Assembly (NCBI GenBank): GCA_950097015.1
Contig: CATNEN010000001.1
Coordinates: 3,564,001 to 3,628,000 of the forward strand
Source: Macrostomum hystrix
Lineage: Eukaryota; Platyhelminthes; Macrostomidae
Reading direction: 5' to 3'
DNA length: 64,000 nt
Shown here: in pieces, positions 23,075 to 35,763 of the stretch
How positions within the stretch are numbered: the stretch's first letter is position 1
Layout of the letters: the number at the start of each line of letters is the position of its first letter
The notes under the pieces: model-generated
What the model saw: the letters and a program-made list of their open reading frames with translations, nothing else
Told to the model about the DNA's origin: nothing
Database searches by the model: none
Made by a program: the position numbers and the translations under genes

Positions 23075-24482
23075 GCGTCTCAGTCTGAGAGTGTGGAATC
23101 TTCGGAATCTTCGCTGCGGCGCGACTGGCGGCGGCGGCGGCGCTTCTACCATATCATCTTCCACCATTATTCTGTAATTGTGCATTAAATGCATTAAATG
23201 CAATTTAAAATTAGGAGGAAATTTAAATTAGGAAAATAGCATTCCAACTTAAAAGTAGGATTAAAGGAATTATTTCGAAAATTAGAATGATGATTAGGAG
23301 GCAATGAAAGTTGACAGTTTCCCCGAGCGAGAATTTTTTATAAGTGAGCAATGTGTTGTAAAGCATGCTCTGTGGAAAAGTTGGCTCATTTAAATGAGCA
23401 TCGGAAAGTCATAGAATTAAAATGAGATTTTATACGACCGAGCAACAAACAGTTATGAAACGACTTGCTTTCTAGGAAAGATGGTTTCTACACCGTTTGT
23501 TATGAGGGACCATTTAAATTAACGTTTCGCGGTCAATTTCTATGAAGACAGGGGTACGTCGGTCAAGCTATAAATTGCTTGTTTCACAGTATAAAAGCGA
23601 GGCATAATGTGAAAGCGGAGAATATTGAAATTTAGCAGAATACAATATGCTGTAATGTGCAGAGCTGGACAAGTGTTACTGCTAATCACAGGCTTGGGGA
23701 GGCAGTATGAGTCTGTTGTTTGTTTTATGTTTGACTTGCACAGTCGAAGTGTTTAGGCCCTAACTGAAACAATATGAATCTACTGCTCTCAACCCAGTGC
23801 CACTATCCTAACTTGTAAGCTTGGCTCATAGGCGTCATAGCTAATATGTGACCTGCTATGATCATCACTAAATGAGTGCACCCACATTCCAATAATGTAT
23901 TAAAATGTAGACCTCTAAGAGTATAAAGTTTCAGTGTATTATAAATAGTGAGCTATCCAAGCCTTTTTTACATAGGCTACACAGTTTATGCTTATCTTAT
24001 AAGTCTTAATATTAGAATAGAAAAACCTGTATATTTCGCATAGCTTATTGGCTGGCCACTCATCATAATTGTATAGAAACAATGCATTATTCTAAATGAA
24101 ATTGGGACCCAGGAATATAAATTCTTATTAAGATTTCCAAGCAACTACTGGGATATAGGATCTATGAGCTGGGAGCCTAGGATCAACGACATGTTTCCAT
24201 TGCAGTTTCGTTTTTTTTCTGTAGCCCAAAAAAATTCCACAGGGCTTAATTCTATGATTGAATTGATAATTAGTGGAATATGTAATCCAAAGTAAACTAA
24301 TTGACTATTGTATATCGAATTCCAAAAATGGTATGGTCAGTATGGTAGGCCTATACTTGCCAATTAGCACCCACGTCATAGGTCACAGATGTAAAAGAAT
24401 TGTGCTTTTAAATAAAAGATCAAATAAAATAAGGGGAAGAAATAAGAAAATTGGAACCAAAGTCTAACATCTGTCATCTATA

Positions 24483-24759
24483 GGGTAATGTATCATCAAC
24501 CCAACAAGAATGTGTATTTTTTAACTTCGAACCTAAGCTACAGATTTTCTATTTAAGATATGATGATAAATCAAAAGCCAAGTTATAGAAAACAGTTACA
24601 TCTTTCTAAAAGGTGGCTGCTTTTGCTATTTTGTCAAATAGAAAAAAGTTATTCCTGTTTTTCATCTAAAACCGAACAATGATTTTCATGTATCTTCAAA
24701 CCAAATGGAGAAGTTGGTGTTCGGTTTTACAATTTGAGTGAGTGGTTTAATCTTATTTT
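24483..24759 (+). mobile_element. Truncated copy of the TA-flanked MITE
   Basis: Matches the left 280 bp of the element at 33421-34081 at roughly 85-90 percent by eye, beginning with the same GGGTAATGT end after a TA dinucleotide. The right end is missing. Confidence 0.75.
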
Positions 24760-25449
24760 GCCATATGAAGTGCTGTCAAAGTGTAGACTACAATTCTGTG
24801 TAAGCTAGGAGGATAGGAATGTGAGTGAATAGGAATGGGAGGAAGGGAAAAGGATCCCTGTGGCCCTGTGGCACTTGGGTGCCGCAGCCCCTCATGCAGC
24901 AGCTACATGAGTTTAATACTCTGGCACCATCTATTTGCTGCTGAGCATAGCTCACACAGGTGGGAAACATTGGCAACTAAAGAAATTTCTGCTACATCTT
25001 TTTAATGCCATCCAAACAAAAATAACTGCCTATGTCCCATAGCTACTGAACTTGAGCTCTGAGTGAGCATGGTCAGGTTTATTAAATGTTTCTTGTTTTT
25101 TGGTGGGGTCACATTTTCACATTGCTTGCATGGGGAGTAGGTTATCTAGGGAATATAAGATCTATGGACACTGACCTATTAGGACAGGGTTGGTAACCAT
25201 TTTTATCTTGTAGGCCAGATAGAGATTTGAGCACATGGGTCATGGCTCATAAACACATGGAAGAAGTGGAAGTGTAAGTAGAAGAGTAGAAGCTTAGAGG
25301 GTGGAGTGGAGAGGAGGCTGCATTGGGTGGGGTTGGGGTTGGGTTTGGTAGATTTGGGCTAGATTTAGTAAGCCATACAAGTAAAGTATGGGGTAGATAT
25401 CTGCTCCTGTCCTGTCTGTCTACCTGTCTGTCTGCCTACCTGCCTGCCT

Positions 25450-25760
25450 GAGGGCACTGGTCCCCTCTATAACAGGGGGGGCACTGACCCCTCTCTAGCA
25501 GGGAGGGCACTGATCACTCTAGCAGGGAGGGAACTGGCCCCTCTAGCAGGGAGGGCACTGACCCCTCTCTAGCAGGGAGGGCACTGATCACTCTAGCAGG
25601 GAGGGAACTGGCCCCTCTAGCAGGGAGGGCACTGACCCCTCTCTAGCAGGGAGGGCACTGATCACTCTAGCAGGGAGGGAACTGGCCCCTCTAGCAGGGA
25701 GGACACTGACCCCTCTCTAGCAGGGAGGGCACTGACCCCTCTCTAGCAAGGAGGGCACTG
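25450..25760. repeat. CT/GGGA minisatellite with higher-order structure
   Basis: Units of about 28-30 bp built on CTCTAGCAGGGAGGGCACTG alternate in three variants (ending ACCCCTCT, ATCACTCT, GGCCCCTCT). This gives a higher-order period of about 87 bp. Confidence 0.85.
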
Positions 25761-27535
25761 ACCACTTTCCAATCCCACGATCCCCTTTCCAATCCCATGA
25801 TCTCAATTCTAATCCCATGATCTCAATTCTCTCCTCTCTGCCCCTCACTCCCTCCTGTCTGCCCGAATTAAACAATAAACAATATAAACAATCCACAATA
25901 CGAAAATAGTCAATAATATAGTCAACAAAATTAGCCATTGTTAATAAAAGAAACGAAATAATGATGTTTAGTTGTTCCTTGGTCTTTAATAAAGAGGAGA
26001 GTTAGGGAGAATGCGATGAGAATATGTTCTTCTCAGAGTTATTCTGTTTTTCTCAATCTCAGATAGTCTTTGCAAATCTCAACGTTATAAAAATAAAGAT
26101 GTACTGAAGTTTATTAGATTCGATAAACAATTTTCTTTCTTAGTAGAATCAACAAGTCCACTGTCTAATGACAAAATAGTTTGAGAGTCGAGACTGAACG
26201 AGCGTCTTTTTCTGGTCTTGTGTTAAATAGATGGTGTGATATGCAGGACACCATAATAGGCAAGCCAGGAGCCTCAAGACAGAGAGGACACGCGATTATG
26301 GGGTTTGGGAAATGGGGTGGGTGTCATTAAATGAATCACAGCGAATCGCACGCGAATATGGGGTTTTGGGAATGGGGTGGGTGTTAAATGACTGACAAAT
26401 ATTTTTGGTTTGGAAGGATCGATAAATTAAACGGCCGTTAGTTTGGCTCGGTGTGCCCAGTGTCCGCATTGTCGGGATAATGCCAGCATATTATGCCAGC
26501 ATTATGCCAGACTGAATGTCGCGACGAGATCCAGGCATTATGTTAGCATGAAATGCCAGTGTAATGCTGCTTTTATGCCGACTATATGCGACTGATATGT
26601 CTGTTCAATTATATAGTAAACCAATGTACGTCGTAGATTTCTGTGGCAGTGTGGCTCATAAATAATGCAATTGTTGTCCAATTATTCCAATGAAGCACTT
26701 ACTCTTAACCTTTTTTGAACTCCACAAGGCTTTAATTAGGCTTTAGGAAATGGTATAAAAGAACTAAATACAAGCGTATTGGATAAAAGACAGCGCAGAA
26801 AAGTATTTTTTTAACATCGAAAACGATGTAGGAATCGCGATGTAAGAACATGTTTTTAGTTTTTTAATTTTCTTTAATTCAACTTAAATAGTAACTTAGA
26901 TAGCATATGAAAATAGAAACATAACAACATAAAAATGTAAACAGAATATAGCAACAAAAAAATTACAAAAGTTATAAGAATAGACAATAATTACAGCAAA
27001 ATACGACTGCAACGTGACAGTTGGCAGGTCGCACCAGACGCTTAACTAATGATTAATAAATGCTTTGATCAATGAGAATACTAGACTTACACTTTCAAAA
27101 TCACTTTTTATAGTACTGTTATGTACTATAAATTCTATACTGTACTACTGTTATGATCAAACACTTTATAATTATAGCTTTTTATTATAACTTTATTTTC
27201 CGGATTCGGATAATACCTGATAATATTAAATATAATGCGTCTGATGACACAACTGCAGAAACAGGAAACAAAGAGTAAAAAATAGCTGGCCGCGAGTCCA
27301 TAGCTCTTATATTCCCTAGATAGGCCACTTTCAAGTAAAATATACATCATTTGCAATTGCAAGCGGAGGAAAATAGCTAAATATGCCTTTAAAAACCCAA
27401 TCGATACGCACACAAACTACTGACATTATACCATAATCACAAATATCTTTAAGATTGGCGAAGGCTCTATGGGCATGCTTGACATGCTTGTGGTGGCTGA
27501 GTGGCTTATCAAGAGAATATAAGATCTATGCGTGT

Positions 27536-29413
27536 CTAGCGACTAGAGGCAAACGGTAAAATACAAAATTCGTCAGCATTTTCTGCAGTAGGGATACAAA
27601 TCCCCTTACCAGTGGGAAGACCAGTGGCTCTGCGAGCACGAGCGAGATGATAAAAGCCTATGCCCAGAACGGAGCTAGCGTAGGGATAATCATAAAGGTT
27701 CCTAGAAAGTAACAGTACTTTGCCAGAGACTTCTCCGGAGCACGTAACTGAGTCAACTAGGATAGGTAAATTGCCTATAAACGCACAGTTGTTAGGTGAA
27801 TTAGAAGAAAAAAATTGCCTGCTGCTAGTTTCGTCAGACGCCGTGGGGACTGTAAGAGACCGAATGGTTAAAAGCTGATTCAACGCATGAGAGAAAAAAA
27901 AACGCGTTTTCTTGACGCGCTGTTTAAGAATTCCCAGAAAATGTTCAAAAGGAAATGTTGAAAAATCATCAAGAACACCCAATGGAAGAAACTCGCTAAG
28001 GTGCAAAATAGCGTGAAAGTTGTAGGACATAGCTTTTTCGCCGAACAGAATGGGGACTTGTTTAACAAACCGCTTGATGCAACTCTCAGCATTCAAATTG
28101 AGATGCTGAAGCCGCTTGGCTGCAAAGACGTAAATAGAGAAATGAAGGAGCAAAAAATGATTGTAAAAGTTTATTGGCAGATACTTCTTAAAAAGATATG
28201 GTCCCAAATACAGCAAAAAAATTCTGAATTCTGTTGCCTTAAAATGAGCGAGCTCGGTATCAAATCGTCTTGGCCGTCGCTGAAACTCATTTGGTATAAA
28301 TTTCGCCAAAGAAACCGACTTTTCAGACAGCTCAGCCAAAGCAGTTGGGTGTACTTTACAACGAAGACGAAAACCCTTTACGGTGGAGAAAAAAAACTTG
28401 AACAATCGGCGAACAACTCCCAAACATACAGAATGCTGGTAATCAACAGGGAAACCAGACTGCAAGTTTGCAATATCTATGAGTGGCGAAATCTGCAGTT
28501 GGTTATTCTCAAGACCAGATTTGTAGTCCGCATCCGTTCTTTTAATGCCTACAGAAGTTTGGTAAACCACCCTATTTTCAGCGAAACTTCCTCGACTTCG
28601 ACAGTAACTGCATCCCAGCTTCGAAGCATGTGACTTGACACATTGCAAATAAGAACGCGCAACCGTGTCACAGATAAAGTACACATTAGAAATCCGAAAT
28701 ACAGTTCCATCAATAGAAATTCCTGTCTCCTTAAGAACGTTGACTTCGCGAATAAAGTCTTGGAGGAACAGATTCAAGGGAGGCTTTCCAGTGCCACAGA
28801 AAATGGAAACGGGAAAAACGTGCTTACATTTGCCAAACTGCACCAAGATAGGCCAAAATTCAACCGACGAGCTTTTCCATAGCGGCAAGCCATCAACATT
28901 GACTTTAAGCGAAAGTTGCACCTCACCAGAACGAGACTCGTTACCCAACAAGGAATTTTGAAAGGCATAGCGCAGATTATCGGACAAAGAAAAGTAGGCG
29001 TAGTTGCCATTACGCATTGATTTGGCTTGTGGATGAGAGTTAGAAACGTATCGTCGAAATGCACAATACGTTGTTGGGACTTCTAAACCAAACCTGGCAA
29101 GAAGTCGAAGAAGGAAAACAATTGCAGAGCGTGGAAGGTTGAAGAGAACAAAAAATGTGCATAACTCTGGAAATATGCTACCACTGGCAGCACCATTACC
29201 AGAAAAATCAGGCTCGGATAATTGTTCTGCAATACCGACGACAGGCTCGTCCGCAATACCCGCAGCATCTTCATCCGAAAAAAGGGCTGCTTCCGAATTG
29301 CTTAAGTCATACTCGTCATAATCCTCCTCGTCTTCAGTGGCACAAGGAGACTCACTAGGAAAAGACGCCACACCGGAAGGCTCCTCTATGTCCTCAATGG
29401 ACTGCCAGGACAT
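27536..29413 (-). CDS. Tnp2/CACTA-like transposase
   Basis: The reading frame is 625 residues from the chosen ATG at 29413. The frame stays open further upstream to 29578, but a splice-acceptor-like CTCTTACAG lies about 30 bp before this ATG and the upstream residues are hydrophobic and unrelated to the family. An acidic N-terminus (D/E/S-rich) precedes the conserved core: VNVDGLPLWKSSS (a metal-binding aspartate), VYFICDTVARSYLQ (a second), a CSYC knuckle, and FPFEHFLGILKQ, matching the PFER-type glutamate block of DUF4218. No internal stop is seen. It would catalyse movement of the 26.5-34.9 kb element. The companion gene at 30062-31500 lies just upstream on the same strand. Confidence 0.8.
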   Translation of the reverse strand: MSWQSIEDIEEPSGVASFPSESPCATEDEEDYDEYDLSNSEAALFSDEDAAGIADEPVVGIAEQLSEPDFSGNGAASGSIFPELCTFFVLFNLPRSAIVFLLRLLARFGLEVPTTYCAFRRYVSNSHPQAKSMRNGNYAYFSLSDNLRYAFQNSLLGNESRSGEVQLSLKVNVDGLPLWKSSSVEFWPILVQFGKCKHVFPVSIFCGTGKPPLNLFLQDFIREVNVLKETGISIDGTVFRISNVYFICDTVARSYLQCVKSHASKLGCSYCRSRGSFAENRVVYQTSVGIKRTDADYKSGLENNQLQISPLIDIANLQSGFPVDYQHSVCLGVVRRLFKFFFSTVKGFRLRCKVHPTALAELSEKSVSLAKFIPNEFQRRPRRFDTELAHFKATEFRIFLLYLGPYLFKKYLPINFYNHFLLLHFSIYVFAAKRLQHLNLNAESCIKRFVKQVPILFGEKAMSYNFHAILHLSEFLPLGVLDDFSTFPFEHFLGILKQRVKKTRFFFSHALNQLLTIRSLTVPTASDETSSRQFFSSNSPNNCAFIGNLPILVDSVTCSGEVSGKVLLLSRNLYDYPYASSVLGIGFYHLARARRATGLPTGKGICIPTAENADEFCILPFASSR

Positions 29414-30061
29414 GCGCAATACGCGCCTTCGTTCAGCCTGTAAGAGATAGACAACAGACAACAGAGGTAAATCCAAAACTATCGGCATATTCACAACTAA
29501 GTAGTCCCATATTCCATAGTTTTTAAAATGGTACGTGAAGATAAAGTTTGTGCTAATATTGGGGGTGCTATAAACCATAGCAAAATATTAATTTACAACG
29601 TACAATGTGTCCAGTTTTAATCTAAGTCAGCAATAGCTAAATATAACTAAAGCAGCAAATTTTGACTTAAAGTGTAAATGATATCTAAGACAAACAGCAA
29701 AATGAAATAAAAGGTTGAGTCTAGACCACACAAAAATTAAGGTGCATTTTGCATGAAGCTAAAGCGCGGTGTTTATGCACGGGGGCATCACAAACCCTAA
29801 AAATCACATTCTCTAAATTCCAAAACATAAGGGCTACTACTAAAAGGTGATAAAAAATGTGTGATGTGTCCTGTCAGATTTTAGAGAATGCAATTTTTAG
29901 GGGTTATGATATTTAGGGTTTATGATGTAGGCTGCTTTTAGGGAATGTGATTTTTGGGGTTTGTGATAGCGCCCCATACGCACTACTAGAAAGATGAATT
30001 TGAATGATAAATAATAAGGCCTTGAAAACTGTCTTAGATTACTATAAAATTCTATTGATAG

Positions 30062-31500
30062 TTAATCCACATCTGAGATCGGCGAAATGTACCGCACAGA
30101 TCTGTGTGTCTTGTCTCTTGGCTCTTGGCTCTGGTCTCTTGATCTTGGTCTTCGTCTTCTAGTCTCTTGGTCTCTTGATCTTGGTCTTCGTGTTTTCTCT
30201 CGGTCTTGGTCGCTTCTACCAAAATCTGTTCCTCCTTCTGCACATGCACCTGAGAGGCTACGGCATTCATTGAGAGCAACCTTGATGCAGGCAGCTATGG
30301 TTTTCTCAATGATCTGATGGTCAAGCTTGTCGTCAGCAGCAATAGCACAGTCTTTAATGAAGTCCTCAAGTACTCCTTTGAACTTGAGTTTGCCATTTAG
30401 TCCATTGCGATTAAAGCGAGAGAGAAACGAAGATGAAAAAAGTGCTTTTAACATTCGACGAACCGAATCTGCTCCAAACTTTCCAGCATGCCGAACCAAA
30501 AGTGTCTTGATTTGCGAAGCAAATTGTTTGTCTTGAAGATTATTAAGAAACAGGTTTAATTGCTCTTCTGTGAATATACGTTCCAACTCTACTGTCTCCT
30601 CCATGGAAAAAGCAGCTGCACTTGACTGCTCAAGTCGGGAAATGCGAGCATTTAGTTGCTGAAATTGAAAATTCACAGTGCTCTCTAAAGTCGTTAACTT
30701 TTTTAATGTAATAGCAGAGAGAAATGTCGCTGGATCATTTTCATTCGGCTGAACTCCATGTCGCCTAGCCATCCTGTACACATTGCCAAGATTGAATAAG
30801 AACGATTCTGGCATTGGACTAGATGGTATAGTTGGACTGTTTGTCAATTCTTGCAAATGGCTCCTAGATGACGATGGCATAAGATGTGGACTGCGCTGAG
30901 CACAACCAGACGTTTTTTGGATAGCCGGATGATTGGATTGTAGTAAGCTGCGTGCACCTTAAGAAACACCTTGAGAAACAGAATCAGGTACTTCTTCCAG
31001 CAAAGCTTTGCATGGCAAAGGTGGCAAAGGATGTTCCAGCTCGGGGTCTGGAGTAGGTGTTGATGGGCATTCCTGGTGTGACAATTGAAAAGCCTGGCTC
31101 ATGCAAACTTCAGGATCGCCATCAGTTTCAGCGCCATCAGTGATGAAATGGTCCAAAGGCTGGTGTCGAAAACGCTTATTTGGATCAGGAAATCTTTCGA
31201 TGTATTCAATTTCATGCAACATGCGTTCAATTGGCCATTTTTATAAGTCTTATGCTGAGCTAGATGATCCCGACAAGTCTTTAATGATTGATAGTCATTT
31301 CCACACTGGAAAATGATTGCAGACTGTTCAACTCCATCAGACGTGGCCGTCACGATTGTCTTCTGAGATGGATTCACCTTTAGGGATTTGTACTTCGTTT
31401 CATTCCAATCAATACATGCATCTCTTGAAACAATTTCAAAAGTTTTATCACTTATGAAAAACACCAGTAGGAATTTGCATTGTTCAAATTGAATGATCAT
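30062..31500 (-). pseudogene. DUF4806-like companion gene of the CACTA-like element, damaged
   Basis: The start is the ATG at 31500, which directly follows an acceptor-like TTATTTCAG. The N-terminus begins MIIQFEQCKF, as in transposon-linked DUF4806 proteins. The frame breaks twice. It shifts by one base in the AAAAA run near 31240, after which another frame gives WPIERMLHEIEYIERF. There is then an in-frame TAA at 30959-30961. The same frame continues through a helical region, a coiled coil (residues LTTLESTVNFQFQQLNARIS) and a DUF4806-like block (VRRMLKALFSSSFLSRFN), ending in an R/D/Q repeat tail of RSRDQETRR type. Function of the family is unknown. A short missed intron could explain one break, but phases do not fit the obvious candidates. 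Confidence 0.6.
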
Positions 31501-31566
31501 CTGAAATAAGAAATAATCCATATATTGGACTTTAGATAACATGTTTATGTGGCTTTTGACTCCCAC

Positions 31567-34500
31567 TTACAAACTTTTCTTTCTTTAATTCCCATAGTCT
31601 TCTCCTCCCCTTTCAACCACTTATATTGTTTTATCTTTTATATCTGCTTTTCTAATTTATATCTATTATTCTTTTCCAATCCCTGTATTTCCTTGTCTTA
31701 GAATCTTACATAAACTGACTATTAAGGAAGAAAATCCTTAATACTACTAATACTTAATATTATATATTATAGAATATCTTCCCAATTGGTATAGTATTAT
31801 GTACTTGTAGATAATGCTGTTCCTAGTCTTATCCACAGTAAACTAATAAAATGGACTGCTTTTTGTTGATATATGAAAATAATGTCTCTCTTTAACCACA
31901 TGCTATACTTGCAATATATTAAAAGTTTATAATGCACATTATTATATACTGCACTGCATATTTACTGCTTTTGCTATACTTAATAACATATCAATATAAA
32001 AAATAAACAAGTAGAATTTTAAAAGCCATAATAAAGTGCCTCCAAAAAACTTTAGTAAAAATAAGAAACTATGATAGAAAATATATATTTAACACAATTA
32101 TCACATTTAATATAGCTAGATAAATGGTTATTAATTCAAATTTTTTGCTTATAGAATTTGCCTTTATATACTATTATATTATATTTTTAATTTTTTTGGT
32201 GACCAAATAAATCCTACTAAATGAAAATAAATTGGCACTTTATAGCTAAACTAGTAATTTAATAATTTTAAATGCCTAGGATATAATGCCTAGGTTTATT
32301 TTTTGAGCCAAATAGGGTTTTTTGGCCCCTTGAAAATCTCATTGGCAATTGGATTTTTGGCATCAGAGGCCAATCTAGCAACTTCATTTTCTTGTGCCAG
32401 TTGCCACCTAGGTTTTTTGTCCAAAATCTAGTTGCCAATTGCCATCCTCAGTTGTCAACTGGCAACTGACCTATTTCAGTGACCCAGTTCAAAATCATAT
32501 GCAAATCACAATACAACAAAACAACTTTATAAAGTTGCTTTAGCAACAATTTTCACACATTGACAAAAAATAATATGCTTGAATCAGCTCAGGCTTAAGT
32601 TTTTCAGCCAAGCCAATCTTAGCAGTAATAAAATGTGACAGACTGTTTTATCATTGGCAACTGCCTTAGTTCAAATTGGTTGCTAGATTGGCCTCTGATG
32701 CCACAAATCCAGTTGCCAATGGTTTTTTGGGTAGCCAGTGGCTACCATATAGCCTAAAAAAACCCAGGTTGCCACTTTCAGAAAAAGATTTTGCAAGTAT
32801 AATAAAAATGCCATATGAATTTAAGTTGTAGCAAATACAAAATTGCAGAAATTGACAATTTAAATGTTAATTCAATAACAAATCCCAAACAGTCTTATTC
32901 ACATATTCATACAGTGCAAACATGTTTTGATAAGCCTTAGAAATATCTATCCTCAAGAATGTGGCTAGTTGCCAGTGGCCAACCAAAAATAGCCATTGGC
33001 AACTGGATTTTGAACCTTAAAGGGCCAGCTGACAATTGGATTTCTAACCTTAAAAAACCTTGGCTTTAATACAGAGTAAATTAAGGGCCTATTCATTAGG
33101 CCTAAATTATAAATATAAAAGTTTAAACCTGTTTTATGCCTTATACAATATATTATAGCTATGTCTATAACCTAAAATTACAATGAATAATTAGATAGGT
33201 ACTAAAATAGTTATGATGGAAAAAGCCTAGGCCCCTATTGTCTGATTTCAACATAATTTGGTTCATTGATTTGTTCAAAACTTAACGTTAGTTTTATACC
33301 TTTTTTGACAACCATATATGTAATTGTTTGCTATTTGCAATATAAACTACAAGGAATAGTATTATAATATCATATTTTAACAGCAATATATACAACAAAG
33401 CAACTAAAAACTGGTGCATAGGGTAATGTCTTATCAACCAAACAAGAATGTGTATTTTTTTTAACTTCAAACCTAAGCTACTGATTTTCTATTTAAGATA
33501 TGATGATAAACTAAAAGCCAAGTTATAGAAAACAGTTATATCTTTCTAAAAAGAAACTGCTTTTGCTATTTTATTAAATAGAAAACAGTTAGGCCTATTC
33601 CTGCTTTTTATCTAAAACCAAACAATGATTTTCATGTCTTCAAACCAAACAGAAAATTTTATGTTTGGTTTTAAAATTTGAGTGAGTGGTTTAATCTTAT
33701 TTTAAGGAGTGAACTATCATGAATTATGTAATTTGAAAGCATTTTTCGTGCTCTATAAAATTATAAATAACTACATTTATGGTCATTTAATTGGCAAGCA
33801 ACCACGAACCACATACAATCTTTGTCTAAAGTATATACTGAAAAAATGTTGTTAAAAAGTATGCTTTTGCAATAAAAATTCTACTAAAACATCAATATCT
33901 TTCTTTCCTCTTAATGCTTCATTGCACATCATGCCTCAGCTTGTAGATAATTTCTTTAACTTTCAAATTAGTTGTTTTGTGAAACACAATAGCTTGTATC
34001 TGTCTTGCATGAGACCAAGGAAGAAGTCAAAATTCTTGTTCTATTTTGAAGATACACGGTTTGGTTGATGATACATTACCCTATAATATATAAAATCTTA
34101 CAAGTACAATATTTCACAAAATTCACATAGGCCTATCCCTATATAGAGGCTAGAGCCTAGTTTAGGCTTACGTTAAGTAAGCCTAACGTATATAACGTCA
34201 TATATACAGCCTTAGCTAATTAGAAAACTGCCAGACTGCACCCACTACTATTGCTAGAAACTAATATACAAATGCCTTGTTATAAAAGGTCTTTTGGGCA
34301 TACATATATAAGAAAGACAGAAGTTAGGTCTGAAGACGAATAGCGTAAAAAGCATCAATTAAAAATGTGCTATTATTTTGTTCAATATTGTAAAATATTT
34401 AGTATTATAACAAAAAATAAAAAACATGTTTAACTACTATGGCCAAAAGATAACATAGCTTGAGATAAACCATCTAAATATTACTTGTATGACTACTATG

Positions 34501-35130
34501 TTTAGTCCATTTAGTATATATAATAACAATGTACAATTCAAATTATACCAAATCGACGAAATGACAGCATTTGCATGCTGTATATATGCGAAAATTATGT
34601 AGACAGTAAAATTTGTCCATGGGTATATTTGAAGACTATAATAAATTTGGGACTATTCAGGAACCGCATAAAATATTTTTCCTTCTAAATTTCTCAAAGT
34701 CATATGTTTAGCACAAAATGCCTTAATTGTGCTGTGGCATGCACAGGCCAAATTTATTCCAGTTTGATGCTGCGCCTAAAAAATAAAGAATTGCTAGCGA
34801 AACTGAAAGCACCTTCAATGAATATCAAACAGATATGAATGCAACATACATTTGGAATTTTTTTTGCTTGTCAAAAATATGCTGACGTGTAAGCATAATT
34901 ACGGCATAATGCTGACATCATGGACACTGGGTGAGAAGGGTTTAGTCAAAGGACCCCTATATAGCAGCATCTGCACTGGAAGCTGAACGGAAAAGTTTAG
35001 TTAGTAGTCAAAATTAGTAGTTATTTGCAAGGACTACTAGAGTAGAAGGACGCGACACTTAAAGACTGTAAATTTTATTAAAGGCCACTTTTCTAAGCGA
35101 TGTCTTTGTTAAACGGATGCACATAGAAAT
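31567..35130. other. Non-coding, very AT-rich 5' flank of the CACTA-like element and beyond
   Basis: No credible coding frame. Holds a fold-back pair (32341-32383 with 32670-32722, around GCATCAGAGGCCAATCTAGC), scattered TTGGCAACTG motifs, the nested MITE, and the right terminus of the composite element at 34931. Confidence 0.6.
33421..34081. mobile_element. Nested MITE, 661 bp, TA target duplication
   Basis: The left end GGGTAATGTCTTATCAACC and the reverse complement of the right end GGGTAATGTATCATCAACC match over about 23 bp with few mismatches. TA flanks both sides. There is no ORF. It lies inside the composite element, so it inserted later or travelled with it. A TA duplication suggests a Tc1/mariner-type mobiliser. 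Confidence 0.8.
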
Positions 35131-35260
35131 TTACTTTTTTCGCTGGGACCTTCGAAATTTATTGCCCTTGAAGATAAAATACATTTGCGTCTGGATAAAC
35201 ATATTTTTTAAACTCGCTAATCTGATGGCCCCTGCTACCCCACCACCCCTGCTACCCCTG

Positions 35261-35545
35261 ATGTGGGATAACTGCTGATGTGGGATAACTGCTGAAGTGG
35301 GATAACTGCTGAAGTGGGATAACTGCTGCACTGGGAAAACTGCAGAAGTTGAATTACTGATGAAGTTAGATAACTGCTGACATTGGATAACTGCTGAAGT
35401 AAGATAACAGGTTATGTGGGATTACTCCTGAAGTGATGAAATGGGATTTCTGCCGACATGGGATAACTGTAGATGGGGGATAACTGGTGAAAGGGGATAG
35501 CTGCTTAAAGGGATATCTGACGAAGTGACGAATTTAGTTAGTGAC
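35261..35545. repeat. Degenerate 18-bp repeat
   Basis: About 14 units of the type AAGTGGGATAACTGCTG, crisp at the left and decaying to the right; a few stray copies recur at 36060-36140, inside the introns of the neighbouring gene. Confidence 0.85.
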
Positions 35546-35763
35546 GAATTTTTGAATAACTGAATAACTCGGGGCGGCTTAATTGCTAGTCACATTTTAA
35601 AATTTAAATTTGGACTGGAAGCGGAGCTCATTTCTTCCTTTTTTTCTAAGACTTGTGGCCAATGAAATTGCGCGATTTACACAGGGGCAGGGCAGATAGA
35701 CAGGATCAGGCACATATAGACAGAAAATAGCGTATTTATTTGTTGGCAGAAGCCAGAACTCAC

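Larger units (their letters stand above)
23075..26455. other. AT-rich intergenic DNA with minisatellites, no gene seen
   Basis: No supported coding region. Contents include a truncated MITE copy (24483-24759), the 25.4-25.8 kb minisatellite, and variants of AATCCCATGATCTCAATTCT at about 25771-25840. Similar sentences of sequence appear twice near 26293-26390 (GATTATGGGGTTTGGGAAATGGGGTGGG). Confidence 0.6.
26456..34931 (-). mobile_element. Composite CACTA-like DNA transposon with inverted ends
   Basis: The left end CCCAGTGTCC (26456-26465) and right end GGACACTGGG (34922-34931) are exact inverted copies, each bordered on the outside by TG (possible 2-bp target duplication). Both subterminal zones carry several copies of an ATTATGCC/CAGCATTATGCC motif, typical of transposase-binding subterminal repeats. 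Inside are a transposase gene and a companion gene, both on the minus strand, plus a nested MITE and a fold-back. Transposase relatives are Tnp2/DUF4218-type (CACTA/CMC group), but the ends are not the classic CACTA, so superfamily assignment of the ends is provisional. Confidence 0.65.

Noticed and set aside
27135-27413. A 92-codon minus-strand frame
   Set aside because: AT-rich, hydrophobic, no start context or family resemblance; it lies downstream of the transposase within the element's non-coding end.
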